A DNA stretch of 64,000 nt from Mesorhizobium shangrilense (lineage in GTDB: Bacteria; Pseudomonadota; Alphaproteobacteria; Rhizobiales; Rhizobiaceae), in the NCBI RefSeq assembly GCF_040537815.1, contig NZ_JBEWSZ010000001.1, forward strand, positions 3,162,001 to 3,226,000, in the 5' to 3' direction. How positions within the stretch are numbered: position 1 is the stretch's first letter; each line of letters opens with the position of its first letter. Shown here piece by piece: positions 1-9,203 of this stretch. Below the pieces are notes generated by a model, which was given only the letters and a program-made list of their open reading frames with translations, was not told where the DNA came from and ran no database searches. Both the position numbers and the translations under genes were made by a program.

Positions 1-114
1 GGGCTTGCGGGCTGCGTTGGGAGTTCGCTCGGACTGTGAGTTGTGGACAGCATCGCCGTCATCAATATGCGTATAGTCGGGCGTATTGGCTCCGAAAATA
101 TCCTTCTCAACCAT
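1..114 (-). CDS. possible 5' part of a small hypothetical protein, runs off window start
   Basis: An open frame on the minus strand begins with ATG at 112-114 and stays open for 38 codons to the window edge, beginning MVEKDIFGANTPDYTHIDDG. It would be transcribed in the same direction as the trehalose genes and lie downstream of otsB. No convincing ribosome binding site and no recognisable domain are visible, so it may be chance. The interval 115-221 between it and otsB shows nothing else. Confidence 0.25.
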   Translation of the reverse strand, partial: MVEKDIFGANTPDYTHIDDGDAVHNSQSERTPNAARKP

Positions 115-221
115 CCTGTGCCATACGGTGTCCGCGTGCCGGGGTGATTGGGCAGCATCTCGTCCCTGCGAGATGTTTGTAAGCGAACGCCGCGAGAGCC
201 ATGCCGGCATCAACTCACGGA

Positions 222-1007
222 TCAGGCTGACAAACTGGACCATCGAGCATCTCCTTTTTGCCCTGTGCTTTCAGCCAGCCATGCCAAGGCTTGATCGACA
301 CTCGAAAGCGCGTAGCGAGCGGACGTCTGACGCGGCGGCCCTATTCTCACTGACAGGCCGCCCATCTCGTTGACCGTGTCAAACCCCGGCTCATCCGACG
401 TGTCGTCGCCCAGGAAGATAGGCTGCTTGCCGACAAAGGCGGGCAGGTCCATGAAACGCCGGATCGCTGCGCCCTTGGCCGCCTGCAAAGGCATAAGCTC
501 CACCCCGGCGTTGCCAGCGAGCACCCGGTACCCTTTTGGCAAGTGCTTCAGGGCCTCTTCCACCAACTGGGTTGCGCGCGGGAGCAGATGGGGAGCGGCG
601 CGCGTGTGGATGGCAAGGATCGGCCCCTTGCGCTCGACATAGACGTTTGCAACCCCGAGTTCAGCCTCTATTTCCTGCGCCAGTGCGGCAATATCGGCCG
701 GCTCGCTGGCCGCCAAGACCGGACCATTCATCTCAAGTCTGTGTTCCAGGCCATAGAGACCCGCGGCCCGCAACCTGAGCGGCTTGAAAAGCCGGTCCGC
801 GACCGAAATAGAACGCCCTGTGATGAACGCCAGCGCTCCATCAAGTTTGGTTTCGAGTTCCACCAGAAGTGTTCTCAGCCGCTCGCCAACGACGACTGCA
901 TCGGGGTGTTCGGCGTGCTCCAGGAGGGTTCCGTCGATGTCGAGGAACAAAGCCCAGTTTGCGTCCGGGACTTGCGGCGGTGGCAGGTAGGACGATGCGG
1001 ACATCAC
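222..1007 (-). CDS. otsB: trehalose-6-phosphate phosphatase
   Basis: This 261-residue HAD-superfamily protein dephosphorylates trehalose 6-phosphate to trehalose in the cytoplasm. The nucleophile motif DIDGTLL is near residue 23, and the metal-binding motif LGDDTSDEPGF is near residue 200, both as expected for OtsB; the length is normal for the family. Its start overlaps the end of otsA by 4 nt, so the two are translationally coupled, and otsB is the last gene of the block. The neighbouring debranching enzyme and glycosyltransferase suggest linked alpha-glucan and trehalose metabolism, probably for osmotic or desiccation stress. Confidence 0.93.
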   Translation of the reverse strand: MMSASSYLPPPQVPDANWALFLDIDGTLLEHAEHPDAVVVGERLRTLLVELETKLDGALAFITGRSISVADRLFKPLRLRAAGLYGLEHRLEMNGPVLAASEPADIAALAQEIEAELGVANVYVERKGPILAIHTRAAPHLLPRATQLVEEALKHLPKGYRVLAGNAGVELMPLQAAKGAAIRRFMDLPAFVGKQPIFLGDDTSDEPGFDTVNEMGGLSVRIGPPRQTSARYALSSVDQALAWLAESTGQKGDARWSSLSA

Positions 1008-2779
1008 AGGGCCGCCACGCGTTTGCGATCGATGATCGAGACCACGTTCCCGTCGTTCGACGGCACAGTTCCGACAGCACGATCAATGTCATTGCGCTTC
1101 CGAAGCCGTGCGGCGTCCAGCAGCATGCTGCCGGCCCAGCGGTAGACATTGTTGTCGCGGACCACTCCACGCATGCTTTTCATGCGTTGCCCCTGTTCCG
1201 AAGGCGCCATCGTCAATGCCTGCAGAAGCGCATCCGCCATCATCGCCGCGTCATACGGATTGACGATGAGTGCTTCCAGAAGTTCCTTCGAGGCACCAGC
1301 GAACATGCTGAGCAGCAGCACACCCTGCTCGTCGTCGCGTGCCGCGACAAACTCCTTGGCGACAAGGTTCATGCCGTCATGCAGGCTGGTGACCATGCAG
1401 ACGTCGGCTGCACGGTAGATTTCGTAGACCTGGTCCTGTGAATGGTGTTCCGCCACCATCACCACAGGGACATAGCCTTCGCGACCGTAGCGCAGGTTCA
1501 AGGCTTCGGCTTTGCTCATGCATTCCTCATGCAGTTGCTGATAGGCAGGGAGCGTGCCGCGGCTGGGTGCCGCGATCTGCAGGAATGTCACCTTGCCGAT
1601 CCATTCGGGATGGCCCTCCAGCAATTCCTCAAAGGCCTGGAAACGATCAAGAATGCCCTTGGTGTAGTCCAGGCGCTCCACGCCGACGCATAGCTTGATG
1701 TCACCCGACAGGCCGAATTTCTCCCGAATGCGCTTGCGGCATTCGCCAATGGTGGGTGCGTTTTCAAGGCGTGATGGCGGCCATTCGATCGAGATCGGAT
1801 AGGGATGGACCAGGCTGGTCTGGCCGCCATAGGAGATGGCCGCGTCTTCACGCTCGATCCGGCTCTCGAGGAAGCGATCGACGCTCTCGATGAAGTTGTT
1901 GCAGTGGAATTGGGTGTGGAAGCCGACAATTGAGCTGCCAAGCAATCCTTCGAGGATTTGCTCCCGCCACGGGCAGATGCTGAACACTTCGGAGTTTGGC
2001 CACGGAATATGCCAGAACGTGATGATGATCGCATCCGGAAGCCGCTCGCGGATCATCCTCGGCAGCAAGGCGAAATGATAGTCCTGGACGAGGACGATCG
2101 GGCGTTCGTTGCGGGCTTCAGCGACCACCGTATCGGCGAATTTCCGATTGACGGCCTGGTATGTTTCCCAATCGGAGAGCCGGAATATCGGCCGTGTAAA
2201 GGCAATGTGACAGAGCGGCCAAAGCCCCTCATTGGCAAAGCCCAGATAGTAGCCCTGCTGCTCTTCCTCTGTGAGCCACACGCGCCGCAATGTGTAGGCG
2301 GGTTTATCCGGCGGAACCGCCAGCCGATCCTTGTCATCGACCACGAGGCGGTCGGCTGATCCGCCGCCATAGGCGATCCATGTGCCGGCGCAGGCCCGAG
2401 TAATCGGCTCGAGCGCCGACACCAGACCGCTCGCCGGCACCACCAGTTCGATGCCGTCGTCCTTGAGATTGTGGATATAGGGCTCGCGGTTGGAAACCAC
2501 GATCACCTGCGCGTCCGGAAGTTCCTTCGCCAGGATGCTTCGCAGCGTATCGGGCGTCCAGTCGACCAGCGCGGCGTCAGCCGAGTGACCACTTTTCTTG
2601 AACTGCACGGCACGAACCGGCTCCGCTTCCGTGCTCCTCGCCGCTGACCCGGTTCGGCGCGATCGCAAGATCGAAATTGCCAAGGCAGCGGTTGAAACGC
2701 ACAGGCTGGCCAGGATCAGCAACCAGATGGCGGGGGCCGATTGCGCGAGGTTGATACTTCCGTCCGTCATTGCATCCAT
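1004..2779 (-). CDS. otsA: alpha,alpha-trehalose-phosphate synthase (GT20) with N-terminal membrane anchor
   Basis: Transfers glucose from UDP-glucose (or another nucleotide sugar) to glucose 6-phosphate. The GT20 core from about residue 85 carries VSNREPY, the HIPWPNSEVF motif (normally HiPfP), and VGVERLDYTKGI. About 590 residues is longer than the usual 460-500 because of an N-terminal extension with one clear hydrophobic segment (roughly residues 14-38), followed by an Arg-rich stretch, suggesting an inner-membrane anchor with the catalytic domain in the cytoplasm. The open frame extends upstream to a TTG at 2845; the ATG at 2779 or 2770 is more plausible, with no strong ribosome binding site for any. 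It overlaps otsB by 4 nt. Confidence 0.9.
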   Translation of the reverse strand: MDAMTDGSINLAQSAPAIWLLILASLCVSTAALAISILRSRRTGSAARSTEAEPVRAVQFKKSGHSADAALVDWTPDTLRSILAKELPDAQVIVVSNREPYIHNLKDDGIELVVPASGLVSALEPITRACAGTWIAYGGGSADRLVVDDKDRLAVPPDKPAYTLRRVWLTEEEQQGYYLGFANEGLWPLCHIAFTRPIFRLSDWETYQAVNRKFADTVVAEARNERPIVLVQDYHFALLPRMIRERLPDAIIITFWHIPWPNSEVFSICPWREQILEGLLGSSIVGFHTQFHCNNFIESVDRFLESRIEREDAAISYGGQTSLVHPYPISIEWPPSRLENAPTIGECRKRIREKFGLSGDIKLCVGVERLDYTKGILDRFQAFEELLEGHPEWIGKVTFLQIAAPSRGTLPAYQQLHEECMSKAEALNLRYGREGYVPVVMVAEHHSQDQVYEIYRAADVCMVTSLHDGMNLVAKEFVAARDDEQGVLLLSMFAGASKELLEALIVNPYDAAMMADALLQALTMAPSEQGQRMKSMRGVVRDNNVYRWAGSMLLDAARLRKRNDIDRAVGTVPSNDGNVVSIIDRKRVAAL

Positions 2780-2874
2780 TTGATCTGATTGTTCGCCTGG
2801 CAAGCCATGTCGTTCGCTCAAGCCATGGCGGTCGCTATTGGGCAACGCACGCAGATCACGATGGTTCCGGTTTT

Positions 2875-5043
2875 TCAGCTTCTGACGATAAGCGGCACCA
2901 GACCCTCGTGGCGGTCGGCGAGGAACGCCCCGACGCGATCGCCCACGCGCTGGAACGTCAGGTCGACCGCGTTGTCAGCAACCGCGAGATGGCGGATCGT
3001 CAAATTGTCGATGCCGATTGGCAGACGTGGCCTGGTGACATGGATTTCGCCGTTCCAGCCATCGATCCGCAGGCCGAGGCAGGCCTGCATCAGCATGAAA
3101 GCGGAGCCGGCGGACCACGCTTGCGGCAGGCAAGCGACCGGATAGGCGATCGGCGCTTCGCCGGGCGCGCGGGTAAAGCCGCAGAACAGTTCGGGCAATC
3201 GCATGTTGAAGTGCACGGCGGACTCGAATGTTCCGCTCATCAGCCGCACGACGCTGTCGCGGTTGCCGTATCGCGCCAGACCTTGCGCGCACAGCGCGGT
3301 GTCGTGCGGCCAGGTAGAGCCGTTGTGATACGACATTGGGTTGAAGAACACAGCATCGTCAGCCAGCGTCCTCAGCCCCCAGCCGGTGTGGAACGACGCC
3401 GACAGCAGCTGATCGGCCACCATCCCTGCGCGCTCCGGTGTGGGAAGACCGACAAAGAGCAAATGGCCGGCGTTGGAGGTGCGGACCTTGCAGGGCTGGC
3501 CGTCGCCGTCGAGCGCCAGCGCGTAATAGTTCAGGTCTTCCAGCCAGAAATCGCTCTCCACCCGCTGGCGGATCGCCTCGGCGCGTTGCTGCCATGCCTG
3601 CGCTCTGTCAGTCTCGCCGCGGCGCTCGGCAAGCTGCGCCAGCCCCTGGAACGCGGCAAAGACGTAGCCTTGCACTTCGACAAGGGCAATCGGCCCCTTG
3701 GGAATGCGTCCGTCGGCGTGGAAGACCGAATCGAAACTGTCTTTCCAGCCCTGATTGGCGAGCCCGGAGTCCGCGGCGCGCTGGTATGTGACAAAGCCCG
3801 TCGAGCGGCTTGCTTCCTCGATCCATTCGGCGGCGGCGCACAACGATGGCCACAGGCTGTCGATGAAGCCCATGTCGCCCGTGCGGTCGGCATAGCCGCA
3901 AGCCAGATGGATGTAGAGCGGGGTGGTGTCGACGCCGCCATAATAGCGGCCAAACGGCAATTCGCTGAGCGCGGTCATCTCGCCCTTGCGGGTCTCATGC
4001 ATGATCTTTCCGGGCTGGGAATCGCTGAACGGAGAGGTTTCGGTCGCCTGATGCAGCGCTAGGAAGGACAGCACGCCGCGGGCGAGACCGGGATTGAGCC
4101 ACAGCATCTGCAAGGCGGAGATCACACCGTCGCGGCCAAACGCGGTCGAGAACCAGGGGATACCCGCGTAAGGATAGGGGCCGGTCGGCAGTTCCGTGGT
4201 GAGCAGCGCGACGTCGGCGCGCGCCCGCGCGACCCAGTCATTGAAAACCCGGCCCGAGCTGTGCAGCGTCGCGCCGTGGCGGCGCTTGGCGCGCATGTTG
4301 AAACGGGCACGCGCCGCCGAGGCGCGGAATCGCTCGCGGTCGGGAGTGTCCGCGACCTGACCGCCGACCTCGATATAGAGCGTCTGGCGGCTGCGTTTGG
4401 ACAGCACGATGAGGAAATCAGCGCGATCGGGCTCCAGCCTGTCGGGCGTTTGCGAGAACGATATCACGGAGGTCCGAACGATCTTGTCCAGCCCTTCGTA
4501 GCGAAGCGCGATGGAGTCCTCGCCAACCTCGGCGGCGCCAACGACACCGCGTTTGGAACGGGTGGAGCCACGCACCTCGAACATATCGCGGAAGTCGGCG
4601 GCAAAGCGCAGCGAAATCAGGACGGTCGAATGTTCCTGACTGTAATTGGATAGGGTAAGGCGCTCATAGAGCCTTTCCTGCCACAGCAGCCGCACCCGTT
4701 CGATATGGAGGGCGCCTTGCGGAATCTGGCGGCCGTCGGCGTCATTGATCGGCAGGTTTGTCAAATTGGCGGTGAACAGGACATTGTCCTGGCTGAGCGA
4801 TGCGCCCAGCAACGACGTCGAACGCCCTCCGACGGTCAGGCGGAACTCCGAAAGCACGCGGGTATCGTCGCGGAAAAAGCCGTCCCCCGTGCCACGGATG
4901 TCGCCATAGGCATCGGCAACCGCAAAACAGTCGCCATGCTTGAGCGCGTACAGCCTGTGCGGCTCGCGTGGCGCTGTGTCATCAAGGGAAGCAAGTGCGA
5001 CGGCCGGATCCAGCTTGCGCTCGTCAAGTTGCGTGATGGTCAA
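2875..5043 (-). CDS. glycogen debranching-type amylo-alpha-1,6-glucosidase
   Basis: This 722-residue protein has an N-terminal beta-sandwich domain (about residues 25-215) typical of bacterial glycogen-debranching N-terminal domains, then an (alpha/alpha)6 catalytic barrel with WFSTAFGRDGVISALQML near residue 300 and NGSTWPHDTALCA near residue 570. Proteins of this architecture occur widely in rhizobia beside trehalose genes and are annotated as amylo-alpha-1,6-glucosidases; the exact substrate is usually untested. It lies between the glycosyltransferase (88 nt upstream) and otsA (about 95 nt downstream) on the same strand, so a role in alpha-glucan turnover is likely. No signal peptide is visible. 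Confidence 0.85.
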   Translation of the reverse strand: MTITQLDERKLDPAVALASLDDTAPREPHRLYALKHGDCFAVADAYGDIRGTGDGFFRDDTRVLSEFRLTVGGRSTSLLGASLSQDNVLFTANLTNLPINDADGRQIPQGALHIERVRLLWQERLYERLTLSNYSQEHSTVLISLRFAADFRDMFEVRGSTRSKRGVVGAAEVGEDSIALRYEGLDKIVRTSVISFSQTPDRLEPDRADFLIVLSKRSRQTLYIEVGGQVADTPDRERFRASAARARFNMRAKRRHGATLHSSGRVFNDWVARARADVALLTTELPTGPYPYAGIPWFSTAFGRDGVISALQMLWLNPGLARGVLSFLALHQATETSPFSDSQPGKIMHETRKGEMTALSELPFGRYYGGVDTTPLYIHLACGYADRTGDMGFIDSLWPSLCAAAEWIEEASRSTGFVTYQRAADSGLANQGWKDSFDSVFHADGRIPKGPIALVEVQGYVFAAFQGLAQLAERRGETDRAQAWQQRAEAIRQRVESDFWLEDLNYYALALDGDGQPCKVRTSNAGHLLFVGLPTPERAGMVADQLLSASFHTGWGLRTLADDAVFFNPMSYHNGSTWPHDTALCAQGLARYGNRDSVVRLMSGTFESAVHFNMRLPELFCGFTRAPGEAPIAYPVACLPQAWSAGSAFMLMQACLGLRIDGWNGEIHVTRPRLPIGIDNLTIRHLAVADNAVDLTFQRVGDRVGAFLADRHEGLVPLIVRS

Positions 5044-5131
5044 TACCTCTGTCCCGGTTCAGGTCTCTGTTTTGGGCCTGTCGTTTCCCAAGACCGCTGC
5101 GCACTTTTGGGCGACATGCATTGGATTGGCG

Positions 5132-6193
5132 TCAGGACGCCTTGATCTGCTGCTGGCCGTTCAGCAGGCGCCGATACGCCGCCACGTAATCATCAGCCAT
5201 GCGGCTGGCGGAAAAACGCTGTTCGAAGACTGCCCGCACCCGCCGTCGGTCGAGTTGCAGGAGTGCCCGCATGCTGGCGACGGCGTCCTCGATCGTCTCG
5301 ACGACGAAACCGCTTTGTCCGTTGTCAACGATTTCCGGCAGCGCGCCGCAGTTCCAGGCCAGTACTGGGGTGCCACACGCCATCGCCTCGATCGCGACAA
5401 GACCAAATGGCTCGGGCCAATCGATGGGGAAAATCAGCGCCGCCGCATTGCCAAGAAACGCTTGCTTCTGCGCATCGTTGATCTCTCCGACGTACTCTAT
5501 CTGGTCGCCGTCGATCATCGGCTGTACGACTTCTTCGAAATAGGCGCGATCGTCGTCGCCGATCTTTGCCGCGAGCTTGAGCTTCATGCCGGTGCGCCTG
5601 GCGATCTCGATCGCGCGATCAGGGCGTTTGTCCCGCGACAGCCTGCCCAGAAATGCCAGATAGGTGCCTTCGGCATCGACCTCGAAATCCCCCACGAGGA
5701 CATCGGGCGGAATGCCGTGATGGATCGTGGCCAGCCAGTTCGCTCCGGCGAGTTTCGCACGCTGGCTTCTGGAAATGGAGATCATCGGAAAACGTGGGAA
5801 GCGCTCGTAGGCCGGCGCCAGATCGATATAGTCCAGCCGGCCATGCGGCGTCGTCACCGTTTTTCCAGCGATATGCCGGAAGAAGGGAAAATGCAGGAAA
5901 TGGCTGAGATGGAAATGGATGACGTCGAAGTCGTCGGCGCGAGCGCTGACCTGGTCGAGCATCGACAGGTGCGCCGCGATTTCCGATTTCAACGGGCGCG
6001 GATCGAGGCGCAATGCACGCTCGCGGCAGGAAACCAGCTCAGCGCTGGTTCTGGAGTCGCCGCTCGCAAACAGGGTCACATCATGGCCGAGTTCGACAAG
6101 AGCATCTATCAGGTAAGAAATGATGCGCTCTGTGCCGCCATAGAGCCTGGGCGGCACGGATTCGTATAGCGGCGCGACATGGGCAATTCTCAT
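5132..6193 (-). CDS. family 4 glycosyltransferase
   Basis: A GT-B fold retaining glycosyltransferase of about 353 residues. The N-terminal acceptor domain begins MRIAHVAPLYESVPP with the glycine-rich PRLYGGTERII segment, and the donor domain carries PEPFGLVAIEAMACGTPVLA, the GT4 E-x7-E motif. The frame opens at a TTG at 6214, but ATG at 6193 gives the normal GT4 N-terminus. Its position upstream of the debranching enzyme and otsBA suggests a role in an alpha-glucan or glucosyl-compatible-solute route. Donor and acceptor cannot be read from the sequence. Confidence 0.87.
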   Translation of the reverse strand: MRIAHVAPLYESVPPRLYGGTERIISYLIDALVELGHDVTLFASGDSRTSAELVSCRERALRLDPRPLKSEIAAHLSMLDQVSARADDFDVIHFHLSHFLHFPFFRHIAGKTVTTPHGRLDYIDLAPAYERFPRFPMISISRSQRAKLAGANWLATIHHGIPPDVLVGDFEVDAEGTYLAFLGRLSRDKRPDRAIEIARRTGMKLKLAAKIGDDDRAYFEEVVQPMIDGDQIEYVGEINDAQKQAFLGNAAALIFPIDWPEPFGLVAIEAMACGTPVLAWNCGALPEIVDNGQSGFVVETIEDAVASMRALLQLDRRRVRAVFEQRFSASRMADDYVAAYRRLLNGQQQIKAS

Positions 6194-6402
6194 GACCCGG
6201 CATTCTCTCGACAAAAAGGCAGTGTGACGGGAAATGCTTCAGCGGGCGGATAGTTCCGCCTCGGCCCGATACAAGCGCCGCCTTGCGCGTTTGCGGCCCG
6301 ATCGCGGGCGTTCGGTGTCGAGATCGACGTATCCTCGGCCTGTGGCGGCATCGCCGTGCCCCTGCCCGAAAATTCGGCTGACAAGCCCGGCGCGAGCTGC
6401 GG

Positions 6403-7230
6403 TCAATTTGCCAGAGCCTTGAGCGGCTCGGGAACCGGATACTGGCCGCCATCGTAGCGCAGCCGGTAGGTTTTGCTGACGGTCTTTCCGGGATGCGATT
6501 GGCATTCGCCGGTGGCGTCAGGCGCGGGGTTGTCCGTGTCGGTCTGCTCGACGGCAGCGATGTCACTGAAGCCGTGGAGACTGGCCGACCCCATCGACAA
6601 ACTCACCGCGCTGGAATGAAAGGACCCCGCGCAATTGGTGTCGCCCTCTCCGCCAGCTCCCGAGACTACGATGCCATCGAGCACGACCCGCAGCGTGCTA
6701 GCCACAAGCGCATAAAGCCTGAGGTCGGTTTCGCTGAAGGGGTTTGGTTGCGACTGGTTTGCCATGGAGATACGCAAGCCGAAGGCGGTGACATCCGGCG
6801 AAAGCCTGTAGCGTGCGGTATCGAACTCGATCTTGCGGATGGCGATGGCATCGTCGTTCAGCAGCCCGGGCTGCAGCAGCCGCTGGCGCACGCCCAAATC
6901 CTTCCTGCCGACGACCAGGATTTCGATATCGCCAAAATGCCCGTCATCGGTGGACCGCGCACTGTCGATCAGAGGCACGGCAACCAAAAGCAGATCATCA
7001 TGGGCGGGCCATGGCTTGCAGGTCAGGCCGAAGGGCGAGCTGTCCTCGATCGCACCGACCGAGATTCTCGTATGGGGTTCGAGCGTGAAAGAGGCGCCGT
7101 CGGGACTCCTGATGGCGGCAGGATAGGCCTGCCGCAGGAGAGTGTCGGTATCACCGCACTCGTCGGCCCGGGCGGCCGACAGGCTGGCAGCAAGGCCGAG
7201 GGCAAGCAGGAAAGCGCTGGGCAGTCGCAT
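6403..7230 (-). CDS. secreted hypothetical protein
   Basis: A protein of about 275 residues, not recognised as a named family. It begins MRLPSAFLLALGLAASLSAA, a Sec signal peptide with probable cleavage after SAARA, followed by a Cys-containing mature start (DECGD). The mature protein has several scattered Cys residues (for example near TCKPWP, NCAGS and GECQSHP), consistent with periplasmic disulfides. The ATG at 7230 is preceded by a strong GGAGGTGAG ribosome binding site. It lies upstream of the glycosyltransferase with a 209-nt gap that holds no supported gene, so co-transcription is uncertain. Confidence 0.75.
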   Translation of the reverse strand: MRLPSAFLLALGLAASLSAARADECGDTDTLLRQAYPAAIRSPDGASFTLEPHTRISVGAIEDSSPFGLTCKPWPAHDDLLLVAVPLIDSARSTDDGHFGDIEILVVGRKDLGVRQRLLQPGLLNDDAIAIRKIEFDTARYRLSPDVTAFGLRISMANQSQPNPFSETDLRLYALVASTLRVVLDGIVVSGAGGEGDTNCAGSFHSSAVSLSMGSASLHGFSDIAAVEQTDTDNPAPDATGECQSHPGKTVSKTYRLRYDGGQYPVPEPLKALAN

Positions 7231-7375
7231 GCGATGCTCACCTCCGGGCGGCTTTGATCTGGCCGTCAATGCTCATACCCGGGTTCGGGCCGTTCCGCGC
7301 ATGATGCGTCGCTTGACCATCAAAGCCAACAGACAAAACGTGTTGCGACCACGGTTGCGCAGCTGTCCGAGATCG

Positions 7376-7501
7376 TCAGGAAAGATGCAGGGGCCGCGAT
7401 TCGACGCTCGCCTCGTTGTTTCCCGGCAGGCCTTCGAAGACGCGGCTGACGGGGACGCCCAGTGGCCAGGCGAGATCTTGGAGCATCGACGCGCCACGCA
7501 T
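7376..7501 (-). pseudogene. remnant of an XRE-family (HTH) regulator, C-terminal half
   Basis: On the minus strand the frame reads MRGASMLQDLAWPLGVPVSR, then VFEGLPG, and ends shortly after with TGA at 7376. This resembles the second half of rhizobial XRE/Cro-like repressors, where a segment of the kind AS-rL-diA-vLgVpvs-fFEGlP follows the recognition helix. The DNA-binding half is absent: upstream the frame runs into the neighbouring lyase gene in another frame. I read it as a decayed fragment. The rest of the 7231-7511 gap shows nothing. Confidence 0.45.
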
Positions 7502-7511
7502 CTTCAACCGA

Positions 7512-8960
7512 TTATCCCTCAAACACCTGCTGCGTGAACCGCTCGGCCAATCTCGCCAATTCAGGCCCAAGGACCCGATCCTCGTTGACAGGTGCAACAC
7601 TATCGCGGACTTCAGCCACGAATGATCGAAGTGCCGGAGGACCCTGCCGGCCGGTGACGTAAAGGGCCTGCGAGGCCAACATCGCCAGCATGGCGAGTGA
7701 CGCATCCACGCAGCGCCCAGCCCTTTCCTCCTTGGCCCATGCAAGGAATGCCGTCGCTGCAACATCATCCTGTCCGGCGCCGGCAGATTCCGTGCCGGGA
7801 ATGAATGTCCGCTGGGCGAAAAGCTTGGCCTGTTCGAGATAGCCGGTAATTGCCATCGGCACATAGCCGACATTGCCGTGGCCATCGCTGTCGCTTGGAT
7901 GACGGTCGGTCATGAGCAGGTTCGGCAGATGCGACACCGCGCCATTGAGCAGTTTGGAGCCATGGCGGTCGCATAAAAGACTGATGTCTGCCCAGATGGC
8001 GGCAAGGTCGTCGAGAGCAGGAGCAGCCATTGCATTGTGATAGCCACCGGTGCTGATGCAACGGCCCAATGGATGGGCATCGTCCGGCGGAATGTAGACC
8101 GGGTTGTCAGAAGCCGAGGCAAGCGAAACGGTAGCGGCATGTTCGGCCGCGGCGAGTGCGCGATGAGCGTGGCCAAGTATCTTGGGCACAACGCGGTAGC
8201 TGACCGGCGCCTGGTAATTGCGCCGCCCGCCTCCGGCACCCACAAGCAGCTCGCGCAGACCCTTCAGCGCGCTTGCCTCGTGCTGGTCGCCCCATAGAAC
8301 GTCGAGTGCCGCATCGTAGTGCTCGAGGGGCGCACTGAAAGCCTCGATCGACAGCGCAAACACCTTCTCGGCCATACGGACACGCCGCCGGGCCGCCAGC
8401 GCCGCGTCGGCGACAAGGGCTGCGGCACAGGGCGAGCCATTGATGAGCGATCCGCGCTCCTTCACCTCCAGGTCGAACCCGGCGGACAATTCGGCGAAGA
8501 GCGGGTAAAGCGCCAGTATTTCGCCAGCGCCCCCTTGTCCGGAGGAGGCCACGGAAGGCATCGGCCTGCCGTCCAGCATTTCCGCGACAGAAAGCGCTAT
8601 CCGTGGCGTGGTGGCGGCGTGGCCTTCCAGGAAATTCGCCAGACGCGCCAGCACCATCCCCCTCACCACCCGCTCGGGATAGGGATCACCAAAGGAGGTC
8701 GCTGCCGCAAAAGCCTTGATGCGTGCATGGCGATCGCGTTCATCCTTGCCAAGCCGTTGGCGCGCCAGCTCACCCATGGCCGTTGTCACGCCATATATGA
8801 CGATGTCGGCGTCGCTGTCGATCAATTGCAGGAACGATGCGCGGCACTCCGCGATGCGGCGTAGTGCTTCTTCGCCAATCGTGACGCTCTCCCTCTTCCA
8901 GGCGACGCGAAAGAACGAATTGAGGTCGATGTCGGCCCTGGTGGTCAATGTGACGGTCAT
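7512..8960 (-). CDS. aromatic amino acid ammonia-lyase/aminomutase homologue with altered MIO motif
   Basis: This 482-residue protein belongs to the HAL/PAL/TAL superfamily: IYGVTTAMGELA (residue 55 on, with the conserved catalytic Tyr at 56), INGSPCAAAL, SYRVVPKILG and SASDNPVYIP match conserved blocks. In active members an Ala-Ser-Gly triad inside G-A-S-G-D cyclises into the MIO cofactor. Here the aligned segment is GGAGE (residues 143-147), with Ala-145 where the Ser should be, so MIO cannot form by the usual route. It is single-gene, followed by an XRE remnant and divergent from an amidohydrolase pseudogene. It could be a non-lyase derivative or a degenerate enzyme; the frame itself is intact. 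Confidence 0.8.
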   Translation of the reverse strand: MTVTLTTRADIDLNSFFRVAWKRESVTIGEEALRRIAECRASFLQLIDSDADIVIYGVTTAMGELARQRLGKDERDRHARIKAFAAATSFGDPYPERVVRGMVLARLANFLEGHAATTPRIALSVAEMLDGRPMPSVASSGQGGAGEILALYPLFAELSAGFDLEVKERGSLINGSPCAAALVADAALAARRRVRMAEKVFALSIEAFSAPLEHYDAALDVLWGDQHEASALKGLRELLVGAGGGRRNYQAPVSYRVVPKILGHAHRALAAAEHAATVSLASASDNPVYIPPDDAHPLGRCISTGGYHNAMAAPALDDLAAIWADISLLCDRHGSKLLNGAVSHLPNLLMTDRHPSDSDGHGNVGYVPMAITGYLEQAKLFAQRTFIPGTESAGAGQDDVAATAFLAWAKEERAGRCVDASLAMLAMLASQALYVTGRQGPPALRSFVAEVRDSVAPVNEDRVLGPELARLAERFTQQVFEG

Positions 8961-9203
8961 GAAAAATCCTGTTTGCCAAAACGATCTGGCTGCGCCGCAC
9001 TCGATCGATTTGAAAGATGAAGCACAAGGAGGGAGTGGGTCTGAAGGAGCCGAAACGTGAATTGCAACCGCCGGGTATGTTCAGGCTGCCGATGGATATC
9101 GTCAAGGCCAGGTTCCGGCTTCGCGATTTGTTATCGCAAGCTTCGGCGAAAGTGATTTCCGCGGTCCGCCTCTTTCACCGATCCTTGAGGCTGAGGAGCA
9201 GAG

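Noticed and set aside
86..373. A 95-codon plus-strand open frame at the window start
   Set aside because: It overlaps the 3' end of otsB in antisense, lacks a ribosome binding site and has no recognisable domain.
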